DNA of 64,000 nt from Cetobacterium somerae ATCC BAA-474 (GCF_000479045.1 NZ_KI518071.1:1-64000), one strand, 5' to 3'; positions 15,805-25,014 are shown, counted from the stretch's first letter. The notes: a model not told the origin generated them from the sequence alone. Program-made: numbers and translations.

Positions 15805-17409
15805 ATGTATACACCAGAAATGAGAGAGTTAATAAAGAAAGTTGAAGCAACTCGTGCTCAAAGAATAGCTCAAGGGGATTTCCCAAGAATGACTGCAGAT
15901 GAGAAAACTGATGTTTTAAAAGAAAATCATCCAGATTATATAGAAGAAGGATTTGTTGAAATAAAAATTGGACCTAATAAAGGAGATAAGGTGCCAACTG
16001 AATTGGGATTATTACTTCATGGAAAAAGTAGATTAGAAAATATAGACATAGATTTAAACAAAATTGATTATGAAACAGATGTACTTATTATTGGTGGTGG
16101 TGGTGCAGGCGCAGCAGCAGCCTTAGAAGCACATAAAGTAGGGGCAAAAGTATTAATAGCTACAAAATTACGTTTTGGAGATGCAAATACAATGATGGCA
16201 GAGGGAGGAATTCAAGCGGCAGATAAACCAGATGATTCTCCAGCGAAACATTATTTAGATGTAATGGGGGGAGGACACTATTCAAATGTTCCAGAATTAG
16301 CAGCGGCTTTAGTGAAGGATGCACCTTTAGCGATAAAGTGGTTAGATAATTTGGGGGTTATGTTTGATAAAGAAAAAGATGGAACTATGGTAACTACACA
16401 TGGTGGAGGAACATCTAGAAAAAGAATGCATGCAGCAGCAGATTATTCTGGAGCAGAAATAATGCGTGTGTTAAGAGATGAAGTTCAAAATCAAGAGATT
16501 GAAGTTTTAGAATTTTCACCAGCAGTTGAATTAGTTTTAGATGAGGAGAGAAAAGTTGCAGGAGCAGTTTTATATAATATTGAAACAGAGGAATATCATG
16601 TAGTAAAAGCTAAAACAGTTATATTAGCAACAGGTGGAGCAGGAAGATTACACTATCAAGGGTTTCCAACATCAAATCATTATGGTGCAACAGCAGATGG
16701 TTTAGTATTAGGATATAGAGCAGGAGCAAAATTAGCATTTGCAGATACAATCCAGTATCATCCTACAGGTGTAGCTTTTCCAGCTCAAATATTTGGAGCG
16801 TTAGTTACAGAAAAAGTTCGTAGTTTAGGAGCAACACCACTAAATATAGATGGAGAACAGTTTGTATATCATTTAGAAACAAGAGATGTGGAAGCATCTG
16901 CAATAATAAGAGAGTGTAATAAAAAAAATAAAGGTATTGAAGCTCCAAATGGAGTTAAAGGTGTTTGGTTAGATACACCTTTAATTGAAATTTTAAATGG
17001 TCCTGGAACAATAGAAAAGAGAGTTCCAGCAATGTTAAGAATGTATCAAAAATTTGGAATAGATATGAGAAAAGAACCGATTTTAATTTATCCAACACTT
17101 CATTATCAAAATGGAGGGTTGCTAATAGATGAAAATGGAGCTACAGAAATTAAAAACCTATATGTTGCAGGAGAAGCAGCAGGAGGAATTCATGGAAAAA
17201 ATAGGTTGATGGGGAATTCACTTTTAGATATAATAGTCTTTGGAAGAAGGGCGGGAAAAGCAGCAGGAAGTATCTCTAAAGATGTTGAAATTACAAACCT
17301 AACATTAAATCATGTTGAAAAGTATCACAAAATGTTAAAGAAGGAAAATATTCAACTAAGTAGTATATCTCCTATGTTATTACCAAATTATACGCATAGA
17401 GGGAAGTAA
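15805..17409 (+). CDS. frdA: Fumarate reductase-type flavoprotein subunit, soluble-like
   Basis: A 534-residue flavoprotein. About 90 N-terminal residues, not found in canonical FrdA, precede the FAD Rossmann motif GGGGAG (97-102). Active-site-type segments are present: QYHPTG, LVTEKVRS (the TExxR arginine), PTLHYQNGG and RLMGNSLLD. The position of the covalent FAD-His (SHT in FrdA) reads ANTMMAEGG, so the FAD should be non-covalent. The chain stops shortly after GRRAG and therefore lacks the C-terminal helical domain of FrdA/SdhA. These traits point to a soluble fumarate reductase resembling TfrA. Another enoate acceptor cannot be excluded. It lies 18 bases after frdB and 2 bases before the FUSC gene. 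Confidence 0.88.
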   Translation: MYTPEMRELIKKVEATRAQRIAQGDFPRMTADEKTDVLKENHPDYIEEGFVEIKIGPNKGDKVPTELGLLLHGKSRLENIDIDLNKIDYETDVLIIGGGGAGAAAALEAHKVGAKVLIATKLRFGDANTMMAEGGIQAADKPDDSPAKHYLDVMGGGHYSNVPELAAALVKDAPLAIKWLDNLGVMFDKEKDGTMVTTHGGGTSRKRMHAAADYSGAEIMRVLRDEVQNQEIEVLEFSPAVELVLDEERKVAGAVLYNIETEEYHVVKAKTVILATGGAGRLHYQGFPTSNHYGATADGLVLGYRAGAKLAFADTIQYHPTGVAFPAQIFGALVTEKVRSLGATPLNIDGEQFVYHLETRDVEASAIIRECNKKNKGIEAPNGVKGVWLDTPLIEILNGPGTIEKRVPAMLRMYQKFGIDMRKEPILIYPTLHYQNGGLLIDENGATEIKNLYVAGEAAGGIHGKNRLMGNSLLDIIVFGRRAGKAAGSISKDVEITNLTLNHVEKYHKMLKKENIQLSSISPMLLPNYTHRGK

Positions 17410-17411
17410 AT

Positions 17412-17918
17412 ATGGGAAAAGAATACGATGAAACCTTAAATAAGAGTCTAAAAATATCTATTTCTGTTTTCTGGTGTGTTTTTTTATTAAAAGTGTTATT
17501 TAATGTAAATCCATTTTATGCTGCTATAGCAGCAGTATCTTGCTTACAAGGGACAATAAAAGATTCTTTTAAAGTTGGCGTAGAAAGAGTAATCGGAACT
17601 ATCTTTGGTGGTGTAGTAGGATTATTTGCAATCTACTTTATAACAACAGAAGCTAATGATTTTAAAGGAAGTTTAATAATGGCTTTATCCATGATTATAA
17701 TAATTTTTGGATGTACTTATATTTTGAAGAAGCCAGCATCAAGCACTATAGCATGTATTGTTTTCTTAGGTATAGCAACTAATATGGAAGGGAGAGATCC
17801 TTACTTTTGGGCTGGAAAAAGAATTCTAACCACTATAGTAGGAGTTATTATAGCTTTGGTTTGGAATTGGATATTAAGTGGTGAGTACAAAAGTTTTAAA
17901 AAAAGAAAAAGAGTTTAA
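17412..17918 (+). CDS. FUSC/aromatic acid exporter-like membrane protein
   Basis: A 168-residue inner-membrane protein with four or five hydrophobic helices (about 15-35, 38-50, 65-82, 90-125, 135-160). The pattern AAIAAVSCLQGTIKDSFKVGVERVIGTIFGG resembles the conserved RxxGTxxG segment of FUSC and aromatic-acid-exporter membrane domains. Full-length exporters also carry a cytoplasmic domain, absent here. It begins two bases after the frdA stop, so it is translated with the operon. Its link to fumarate reduction is unclear; it could move a carboxylate product. Substrate unknown. Confidence 0.75.
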   Translation: MGKEYDETLNKSLKISISVFWCVFLLKVLFNVNPFYAAIAAVSCLQGTIKDSFKVGVERVIGTIFGGVVGLFAIYFITTEANDFKGSLIMALSMIIIIFGCTYILKKPASSTIACIVFLGIATNMEGRDPYFWAGKRILTTIVGVIIALVWNWILSGEYKSFKKRKRV

Positions 17919-17950
17919 AAAAAGTAGGATTATTACAATCCTACTTTTTA
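17917..17950. terminator. Bidirectional terminator ending the hdr-flx-frd operon
   Basis: A stem AAAGTAGGATT (17921-17931) / AATCCTACTTT (17937-17947) with loop ATTAC. It is flanked by A-runs on the left and T-runs on the right, so it can serve both the plus operon and the convergent O-methyltransferase unit. Confidence 0.88.
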
Positions 17951-17955
17951 ATTAA

Positions 17956-18585
17956 TTATTTACGAACAAGACCAATTCCATCTCCAAAGGGAAGTAAAAC
18001 GAAATTGTGATTTTTAGAAAGATAAGTTATAAACTCATCAAGTCTTCTTACAATTGTTTTAAATCTTTTTGGATATTCTTTATAAAGATAACCTCTAAAC
18101 ATTATATTATCAATAAAAATCATTCCATCATCAGCGAGTCTCTCAAAAGAATCAGTGAAAAATTCCATATAGTGTCCCTTAGAAGCATCTATAAAAATAA
18201 AGTCAAACTTTTCATTAAGTTTTTTAACTTCCTCAACACCATCTCCTAAAATCAGATTAACTGAATTTAAAAGCTCTCCTTTCTTAAAGTTTTCAAGAGC
18301 TTGATTATATCTAATTTCATCAATTTCGATAGTTGTTAATTTACCACCATTTTTTTTTGCAACTCTTCCCATAATAGTTCCAGAGTATCCAATAGCAGTT
18401 CCTATTTCAAGTATATTTTTAAAATTGTGACTAGAAGTTAAAAATTCAAGATATTTAGCAACTTCTTTTGTAACAATAGGTACATTATTTTCAATTGCAA
18501 AGGCTTCCATCTCTAAGATTAAAGGATCCTTTTCCTCTATTTTGCTAACAACATATTCATTAGCTTCTTTTAATTCGTCTAACAT
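17956..18585 (-). CDS. SAM-dependent O-methyltransferase (TrmR/YrrM-like)
   Basis: A 209-residue class I methyltransferase of the O-methyltransferase family 3. The SAM site is seen at ILEIGTAIGYSGTIM (motif I) and TTIEIDE; the metal/active-site Asp segment is FDFIFIDASKGHY, followed by DNIMFRG. In Bacillus, the related YrrM (TrmR) methylates 5-hydroxyuridine in tRNA to 5-methoxyuridine; assignment to that activity is plausible but not proven. It overlaps the rsmB stop by one base and follows rsmB, another RNA methyltransferase, which supports an RNA-modification role. A bidirectional terminator follows. Confidence 0.82.
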   Translation of the reverse strand: MLDELKEANEYVVSKIEEKDPLILEMEAFAIENNVPIVTKEVAKYLEFLTSSHNFKNILEIGTAIGYSGTIMGRVAKKNGGKLTTIEIDEIRYNQALENFKKGELLNSVNLILGDGVEEVKKLNEKFDFIFIDASKGHYMEFFTDSFERLADDGMIFIDNIMFRGYLYKEYPKRFKTIVRRLDEFITYLSKNHNFVLLPFGDGIGLVRK

Positions 18586-19886
18586 TATTCAAAATCCTTT
18601 CTTAGTTTAATAATATAAAAATTATCTAAAATTTCTTCAGTATAATCAATTAAGAAACCTCCAATTGAATCAAAATGTCCGTTTACATTTTGAGGAAGGT
18701 CAAATTTTAAAACAGAGAAATTTTTATGATTATTTAAAAATTTAATGATATTATCTGTATTTTCTTCAGAAAATATAGTACAAGTACTATATACAAGTTC
18801 TCCACCAACTTTTAATGAGAAAGCTGCAGAATCAAGGATTTCATACTGTAGTGTAGATAATTCATGAACGTTATTCATATTTTTATTATATAGTGCTTCA
18901 GGTTTTTTTCTAAGAACACCATATCCACTACATGGAGCATCTACAAGAATTTTATCAAATTTTTGCCCCTGCTCTTTAAGTTTACGAGCATCTAATTTAA
19001 TTGGTTTTACATTACTAAGTCCTAGTTTATGTAAGTTTTCTTCTATTATTTTTATTTTATGCTGATGAATATCAAGAGCAAAAATTTCTCCAGTATTATT
19101 CATAAGTTCCCCTAAAACCGCTGTTTTACTTCCAGGAGCACTGCATGTATCTACAACTTTTTCTCCAGGTAAAGGATTTAGAATTTTTGCAGCTAAATAT
19201 GAAGAGCCATCTTGAGCAATGATTTTTCCATCTTTAAATTCAGGTGTATGTAATATAACTCCTGAATCAACATAATAAATAGTATCAACTTTTTTAATAA
19301 TGTCAATTTTTAACTCTTTTAAAAGAGTTTCAAACTCTTTTTCAGAGTATTTTAAAGTATTTACTCTAATACTCATGTATGGAACTTTTTTTAATGATAT
19401 TAAAACTTGTTCAGTAGAATCTCCATACTCTTTTTTTATTTTCTCATAAAACCATCTAGGATAAGAGTATAAAATATCAAGTTTATCCTCGTCTTTTAAT
19501 TTTTTTATTTCATCTTCTTTATCTCTTAAATAACTTCTGATAACTCCATTAACAAACTTACTAACGGGTATTCCGAATTTATTTTTAGTTAATTCAGTTG
19601 CTTCCCATGCAATACCTTTGTCGTCGCTATTCATAAAAGTAGCTTGATAGATAGAGATTTTTAATAAATTTTTAATCCAATTTTTTTTAATAGCTTTAGT
19701 TCTTTTTTCTAATTGGTAATTTAAATAAATATCATTTCTAATGACTCCATAGAAAACTTCAGTTATAAAACCACGCTCTCCTTTACTTAAATTATTTTTT
19801 GAAAAGTATTCATTTAAAAGAATATTTGAATATTTTCCTTTTTCAAATTCACTTAATAAACCAATAATTCTTTGTTTTATATTCAA
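18585..19886 (-). CDS. rsmB: 16S rRNA (cytosine-967-C5)-methyltransferase RsmB
   Basis: A 433-residue protein. The N-terminal NusB-like helical domain (about 1-140, GERGFITEVFYGVIRN) precedes an RsmB/NOL1 methyltransferase domain. Visible motifs: DTCSAPGSKTAVLGEL (SAM binding), VDAPCSGYGVLRKKPE (PC motif) and LVYSTCTIFSEENT (TC catalytic Cys). This domain combination is diagnostic of RsmB, which methylates C967 of 16S rRNA. It lies between an AIR-synthase-like gene (16 bases upstream) and the O-methyltransferase (1-base overlap) in one minus-strand operon. Confidence 0.95.
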   Translation of the reverse strand: MNIKQRIIGLLSEFEKGKYSNILLNEYFSKNNLSKGERGFITEVFYGVIRNDIYLNYQLEKRTKAIKKNWIKNLLKISIYQATFMNSDDKGIAWEATELTKNKFGIPVSKFVNGVIRSYLRDKEDEIKKLKDEDKLDILYSYPRWFYEKIKKEYGDSTEQVLISLKKVPYMSIRVNTLKYSEKEFETLLKELKIDIIKKVDTIYYVDSGVILHTPEFKDGKIIAQDGSSYLAAKILNPLPGEKVVDTCSAPGSKTAVLGELMNNTGEIFALDIHQHKIKIIEENLHKLGLSNVKPIKLDARKLKEQGQKFDKILVDAPCSGYGVLRKKPEALYNKNMNNVHELSTLQYEILDSAAFSLKVGGELVYSTCTIFSEENTDNIIKFLNNHKNFSVLKFDLPQNVNGHFDSIGGFLIDYTEEILDNFYIIKLRKDFE

Positions 19887-19901
19887 TATAACATCTCCTA
19901 A

Positions 19902-20885
19902 CTATATAACTTTATATAACTCATCACTTTGAGGAGGCATAATTTCCAACCTCTTACCATTTTTAACAAGAACTTTTTCTTTAGAAGTGGTAAACTCTCC
20001 AATATCGAAAGCGGGAATGTTGTTTTCTTTCAATTTTTCAATTAAAGGAACAGCATTATTTTTTCCAACTACCATAAGCATAGTTCCACTTGATATAAGC
20101 TTTAAAGGGTTAATTTTAAAATAATTACAAATCTCTTTTGTGCATTTAGGTATAAATATTTTCTCATATGAAATTTCAACGCCTAAATTATAAAAGCAGC
20201 TAGACTCCCAAAGCGCACCTAAAAGGCCACCTTCAGTCACATCATGCATTCCTTTTGAGAATTTATTGGCAATAATACCATCTTTTACAACACTAGTTAA
20301 ATCTAAAAGTGCTTTTGCATCATTAACAAGCTCTTTAGAAAAAGTATCGAGAAGTTCACTTTCTTTTTCAAAGGCAATAATGCCAGTTCCTTCAATTCCA
20401 ACTCCTTTTGTTATAATTAATCTATCACCAGCAGTAATGTGCTCTCTTTTTTTAAAATTATCTTTTGTCCCAATACCAATTGAGGTAGCAGATATTATCG
20501 TTTTATTAACCGCAGCGGTAATTTCAGTATGTCCACCAATTATAGAAACACCAAGCTTATCAGCTTCTTGCTGAGCTTCTCTCATAATTTCAGCAATTTC
20601 CTCCTTTTTTGTTTCTGGAGGAGCTAAAATTGTAAGCATAATTCCAATAGGAGGGATTCCCTCTGTAGCAATATCATTACAGTTAATATTAATAGCCAAC
20701 TTACCTAGACCACTATTACTACCTGTAATTGGATCAGTTGATAAATAAACAATATTATCTCCAACCTCAATAGCAGCACAGTCACTACCAATTTCTCCAA
20801 AAGAAAGTATTTTATCATTGTTATTTTTAATATTATTAAAAATTAAATCTTTTAAATCTGAAATAGTAAGTTTACCAATCTTCAT
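19902..20885 (-). CDS. AIR synthase-related protein (HypE/ThiL-like fold)
   Basis: A 327-residue member of the PurM/HypE/SelD/ThiL superfamily of ATP-binding proteins. Recognisable elements: GSDCAAIEVGD (metal/ATP Asp), LAININCNDIATEGIPPIGIML, IIGGHTEITAAVNKTIISATSIG and MHDVTEGGLLGALWE. It looks most like HypE-type proteins, but the C-terminal PRxC tail needed by real HypE for cyanide-ligand synthesis is absent (the protein ends QSDELYKVI). No hydrogenase genes are nearby. It is therefore probably one of the uncharacterised AIR synthase-related proteins. First gene of the operon with rsmB. Confidence 0.8.
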   Translation of the reverse strand: MKIGKLTISDLKDLIFNNIKNNNDKILSFGEIGSDCAAIEVGDNIVYLSTDPITGSNSGLGKLAININCNDIATEGIPPIGIMLTILAPPETKKEEIAEIMREAQQEADKLGVSIIGGHTEITAAVNKTIISATSIGIGTKDNFKKREHITAGDRLIITKGVGIEGTGIIAFEKESELLDTFSKELVNDAKALLDLTSVVKDGIIANKFSKGMHDVTEGGLLGALWESSCFYNLGVEISYEKIFIPKCTKEICNYFKINPLKLISSGTMLMVVGKNNAVPLIEKLKENNIPAFDIGEFTTSKEKVLVKNGKRLEIMPPQSDELYKVI

Positions 20886-20944
20886 ATTTACTCCTCATAT
20901 GTAGTAGAATTTTATAATATATTATACTATATTTTATAAAAATA

Positions 20945-20974
20945 AAAAACCCTTACTTAGTATTTAAGTAAGGG
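20945..20974 (-). terminator. Terminator of fhs
   Basis: A 10-bp stem CCCTTACTTA (20950-20959) / TAAGTAAGGG (20965-20974) with a 5-base loop. Read on the minus strand it is followed by a U-run (complement of the A-run at 20945-20949). Confidence 0.85.
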
Positions 20975-20984
20975 AAAATATTTT

Positions 20985-22649
20985 TTAAAATAATCCAGTT
21001 ATAACACCATGTTCGTCAATATCAATAAGTTCAGCAGCAGGAACTTTTGGTAAACCTGGCATATCAATAATTCCACCAGCCATAGCAATGATAAAACCAG
21101 CACCAGCAGCTAATTTGATAGTATCAATTTCAACTGTAAAGTTATTAGGTCTTCCAAGAAGATTAGCTTTATCAGAGATTGATTTTTGAGTTTTTGACAT
21201 ACAAATTGGAAGTGATCCATATCCAAGTTCTTCTAGTTGTTTTATTGTTTTATTAGCAGCACCAGAGAACGTAACTCCATTTGCTCCATAAATCTCTGTA
21301 CATATTTTTGAAATTTTATCTTTTATAGGTAAATCTAGATTATATAGAGGTTTATATTTAGTATTATTTTCTTCTAATTTCTCAAGAACTAGCTTGGCAA
21401 GTTCTTCACCACCTTCACCACCTTTAGCCCAAACTTCACATAAAGCCACTGGAGCGTCTAAACTTTCACAGTGAGACTTAATTAAGCTAATTTCAGCATC
21501 AGTATCAGTAACAAATTTATTAATTGCTACAACAACTGGTAAATTAAATTTTTTCATATTTTCAATATGCTTGTCTAAGTTAGCTAAACCTAATTTTAAA
21601 GCATCTAAATTTTCTTCATTAAGAATTTTAGCACCACCGTGATGTTTTAATGCTCTAACAGTAGCAACAATAACAACACAATTAGGATTTAAACCTCCTT
21701 TTCTACATTTAATATCTAAAAACTTTTCAGCACCTAAGTCAGCAGCAAATCCAGCTTCTGTAACAGCAACGTCTGAAAGCTTAAGAGCTAATTTTGTAGC
21801 AAGTAGTGAATTACATCCATGAGCGATATTAGCAAATGGGCCACCATGGATTATAACAGGAGTATTTTCTAAAGTTTGTACTAAATTTGGCTTTATAGCT
21901 TCTTTTAAAAGAGCTGTAACAGCACCAGAAATTTTTAAATCATTTATTGTAAGAGGTTTATCATTATAATCGTAACCAAAAACAATTTTACCAATATTTT
22001 CTTTTAGTTCTTTTAAAGAGTTTGAAAGACAAAGTGTTGCCATAATTTCAGAAGCAACAGTTATTTGAAAAGAATCTTGTCTTGGATACCCATTGGCTTT
22101 ACCTCCAAGTCCAATAACAATATTTCTAAGATTTCTATCATTCATATCAACTACTCTTTTCCAAGTAATCTTAGTATTATCAATACCTAAAGAATTACCT
22201 TGAGTAATATGATTATCAATACAAGCAGAAACAAGATTATGAGCGACTCCAATTGCGTGGAAATCGCCAGTAAAATGTAAATTGATATCTTCCATTGGTA
22301 TAACTTGTGAATAACCTCCACCAGTAGCTCCACCCTTCATTCCAAAGACAGGCCCTAAAGACGGTTCTCTAAGAGCTGCAACTGAAGAAATACCTATTTT
22401 ATTTAAAGCTTGTGTTAAACCAACAGTAACAGTAGATTTTCCTTCTCCTGCAGGTGTTGGTGTAATAGCCGTAACAAGAACTAATTTCCCATCTTCTTTG
22501 TTAGCAAGTTCATCTAATAAAGAAAGATTAAGTTTAGCTTTGTATTTTCCGTAAGTATCATAATAATCCTCAGTAATATTTAGCCTAGAAGCTATTTCAG
22601 AAATTTTTAATAGTTTTGCTTCTTGTGCAATTTGTATATCTGTTTTCAT
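20985..22649 (-). CDS. fhs: Formate--tetrahydrofolate ligase
   Basis: A 554-residue enzyme of full family length. It makes 10-formyl-THF from formate, THF and ATP, feeding one-carbon metabolism. Key segments: the ATP site [68 protein letters not shown] and the C-terminal [16 protein letters not shown]. The start follows AAGGAGGGGTCT. It is a single-gene unit with its own terminator. Together with formate-producing glycyl radical metabolism this enzyme is common in fermentative anaerobes. Confidence 0.98.
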   Translation of the reverse strand: MKTDIQIAQEAKLLKISEIASRLNITEDYYDTYGKYKAKLNLSLLDELANKEDGKLVLVTAITPTPAGEGKSTVTVGLTQALNKIGISSVAALREPSLGPVFGMKGGATGGGYSQVIPMEDINLHFTGDFHAIGVAHNLVSACIDNHITQGNSLGIDNTKITWKRVVDMNDRNLRNIVIGLGGKANGYPRQDSFQITVASEIMATLCLSNSLKELKENIGKIVFGYDYNDKPLTINDLKISGAVTALLKEAIKPNLVQTLENTPVIIHGGPFANIAHGCNSLLATKLALKLSDVAVTEAGFAADLGAEKFLDIKCRKGGLNPNCVVIVATVRALKHHGGAKILNEENLDALKLGLANLDKHIENMKKFNLPVVVAINKFVTDTDAEISLIKSHCESLDAPVALCEVWAKGGEGGEELAKLVLEKLEENNTKYKPLYNLDLPIKDKISKICTEIYGANGVTFSGAANKTIKQLEELGYGSLPICMSKTQKSISDKANLLGRPNNFTVEIDTIKLAAGAGFIIAMAGGIIDMPGLPKVPAAELIDIDEHGVITGLF

Positions 22650-22868
22650 AGACCCCTCCTTGAAAAATAAAGTGTTCTAAGATAAATTAGAAAAATATCT
22701 CATTGATATAATTGTACCTCAAAATAATGAAAAAATAAAGGTTAATAAATTAAAATAAAAAATTGATTTTTTGTAATATTAGAGGTATATAAAGTATGAA
22801 AGAGAAGTTTGTTATTATTACCTATTTAGTAGAAAATTATTGTTTAATTTTTAGGACAAGGGGGTACT

Positions 22869-23462
22869 ATGATTAACAAAGAGGATATTTTATTAGCTAA
22901 GCAAGGAGATATAGACTCCATAGAAAAAATAGTAACAGAGTATAGAAATCTTATATACATAAGAAATAAAACATTATTTTTGAAAGGTGCAGAAAGAGAG
23001 GATTTAGTCCAAGAGGGAATGATAGGACTAATGAAAGCTATAAAATCTTTTGATGAAAATAGAAGTGCTTGTTTTAGTACTTTTGCATCTCTTTGTATAA
23101 AGAGACAAATTATAACAGCAGTAAAAAATTATAATTCTGAAAAAAATAAAAATTTAAATAGTGCAATGCAAGGAGAGGGTTATTCAGAATTAGAGGATTT
23201 AATAAGATACAATAGTCCCTCATTAAGATATTATACTCCAGAACAAATTGTTATTGGAAAAGAGTTAATGAAACTTTTAAAAAAATTTTTAAAAGATAAT
23301 CTAAGTGGTTTAGAAAAAGATGTGTTTACATTTATGGTAAAGGGATATGGATATTTAGAGATAGCTCAGAAGTTAGAGAAGGAGCCAAAGGCAATAGATA
23401 ACTCGATTCAAAGAATCAAAAAAAAAGTTGTTATTTTTTTGAAAAAGTATAATAAAAGTTGA
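22869..23462 (+). CDS. SigH-like RNA polymerase sigma factor
   Basis: A 197-residue sigma-70 family protein. Region 2 spans about 10-85, with LVQEGMIGLMKAIKSFDENRSACFSTFASLCIKRQI split as YRNLIYIRN then EDLVQEG and FSTFASLCI, the usual core and -10 recognition helices. Region 4 (about 140-195) contains YLEIAQKLEKEPKAIDNSIQRIKKK. Overall layout and the LxQEGMIGLxKAI pattern are closest to the SigH/Spo0H group of Firmicutes. Fusobacteria do not sporulate, so the regulon is unknown. No anti-sigma gene is adjacent. Its stop codon overlaps the -35 box of the yjjI promoter. Confidence 0.85.
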   Translation: MINKEDILLAKQGDIDSIEKIVTEYRNLIYIRNKTLFLKGAEREDLVQEGMIGLMKAIKSFDENRSACFSTFASLCIKRQIITAVKNYNSEKNKNLNSAMQGEGYSELEDLIRYNSPSLRYYTPEQIVIGKELMKLLKKFLKDNLSGLEKDVFTFMVKGYGYLEIAQKLEKEPKAIDNSIQRIKKKVVIFLKKYNKS

Positions 23463-23488
23463 CAGAAGTGGTAGAAATTGAATATAAT
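23459..23488 (+). promoter_or_regulatory. Promoter of yjjI-yjjW
   Basis: A perfect TTGACA (23459-23464), an 18-base spacer and a perfect TATAAT (23483-23488) lie about 38 bases before the yjjI ATG. The -35 box overlaps the stop codon of the sigma-factor gene. Confidence 0.8.
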
Positions 23489-23525
23489 ATGTGAAATTTA
23501 TATTTTAATTAAAAGGGAGAAAGTA

Positions 23526-25013
23526 ATGATATTAGAAACAATAAAGAGTCAGAAAATAACTTTTGAACAAAAAGTTGTGACCCTAGCAAGACTAGCAGAA
23601 GGGAGTATAGAGGTTTTAAATAAAAGTGAAGCCTTAAAAAAATATATAGAAGATGGAATTATATGTGATTTATTTGAGGGAAATGCTCCTTATAGACCAA
23701 GATATATTGTTCCAGATTATGATATATTTATGGAACAAGGAAGTAAGTTTTTAAACTTAGATAAACCAACAAATATATGGGAAGCTGTACATGGTTTATT
23801 AATTCTTTATAAACATGTTCCATCTATAACAACAATGCCTGTTTATTTAGGGAATATTGATTATTTATTAGAACCTTTTATTAAAGATGAAGCAGAAGCA
23901 TATTTAGCAATTAAATTATTTCTAAAACATATAGATTCAACAATAACAGACTCATTCTGTCATGCTAATATTGGACCGAAAGAAACAAAGGCTGGAATAT
24001 TAATACTAAGAGCTATGAGAGAGCTAGAGTTACCAACACCAAATTTAACAATAAAATATACTGAAGAAACAACAGATAAAATTGCAGTAGAAGCGATTAA
24101 AACAGCATTAGTAACAGCTAAACCAAGTTTTGCTAATGATAAAATCTTTAGAGCAGATTTTAAAGGAGAATACGGAATCGTTAGTTGCTACAATGGATTA
24201 AAAGTAGGTGGTGGAGCGAATACTCTAGTTAGAGTAAGATTAGGAGCTCTATCAAAGCTAGCTAATTCAAAAGAGGACTTTTTTGCAAGAGTTTTACCTG
24301 AAGTGTCAAAAGAAATGTTAGAATATATAGATGAAAGATCTAAATTTATTATCGAAGAAAGTGGATTTTATGAAAGTAGTTTCTTAATAAAAGAGGGACT
24401 TTTAGAAAAGGAAAAATTTACAGGATTATTTGGTTTTGTTGGATTAGCTGAATGTGTAAATAATCTTTTAGGTGCAACAGAAAAACAAGATAGATTTGGA
24501 TATTCAGAAAAAGCAAATAAATTAGGACTTGAAATAGTAGAAGCTATGTCAAAACTAATAGCAGCTCATAAGACAAAGTATGCTGGAGAGTTCTTTGGAA
24601 ATACTCATTTATTACACTCACAAGTTGGAATAGATACTGATAGAAATGAAAGCCCAGGATGTAGAATTCCAGTTGGAGAGGAACCAGAGATATTTGATCA
24701 TATAGTTCAATCAGCTCCATTCCATCAATATTGTCCAAGTGGAATTGGTGATATATTCGTGTTTGATGAGACATATAAATCAAATCCAGAGGCTATCTTA
24801 GATATAATAAAAGGAGCTTTTGAAACTGAAATGAGATTTTTTTCATTATATAGTGATACTTGTGATGTAGTTAGAGTAACAGGATATCTTGTAAAAAAAT
24901 CAGAGATTGAAAAGTTAGATAAAGGTGAGCAAGTATTAAGAGATACAACTATTTTAGGAAAAGGTGCTAGAGATAATGCTAAAGCTTTAGGAAGAAAATT
25001 GAGAAGTGAGTAA
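23526..25013 (+). CDS. yjjI: YjjI-family glycyl radical enzyme
   Basis: A 495-residue protein matching the YjjI family, glycyl radical enzymes of unsettled function. The C-terminal glycyl radical loop is seen as VVRVTGYLVKKSE, with the radical-bearing Gly in RVTGY. Other conserved-looking parts are APYRPRYIVPDY, SITTMPVYLGNIDYLLEPF, FCHANIGPKETKAG and FFGNTHLLHSQVGIDTDRN. The family is shorter than pyruvate formate-lyase (about 760). The start at 23526 follows AAAGGGAGAAAGTA; an upstream in-frame start would fall on the promoter. The activase yjjW follows immediately. Confidence 0.9.
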   Translation: MILETIKSQKITFEQKVVTLARLAEGSIEVLNKSEALKKYIEDGIICDLFEGNAPYRPRYIVPDYDIFMEQGSKFLNLDKPTNIWEAVHGLLILYKHVPSITTMPVYLGNIDYLLEPFIKDEAEAYLAIKLFLKHIDSTITDSFCHANIGPKETKAGILILRAMRELELPTPNLTIKYTEETTDKIAVEAIKTALVTAKPSFANDKIFRADFKGEYGIVSCYNGLKVGGGANTLVRVRLGALSKLANSKEDFFARVLPEVSKEMLEYIDERSKFIIEESGFYESSFLIKEGLLEKEKFTGLFGFVGLAECVNNLLGATEKQDRFGYSEKANKLGLEIVEAMSKLIAAHKTKYAGEFFGNTHLLHSQVGIDTDRNESPGCRIPVGEEPEIFDHIVQSAPFHQYCPSGIGDIFVFDETYKSNPEAILDIIKGAFETEMRFFSLYSDTCDVVRVTGYLVKKSEIEKLDKGEQVLRDTTILGKGARDNAKALGRKLRSE

Positions 25014-25014
25014 T

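Noticed and set aside
19902-20885. Annotating the AIR-synthase-like gene as hypE
   Set aside because: The C-terminal PRxC tail with the essential Cys is missing and no hydrogenase genes are near.
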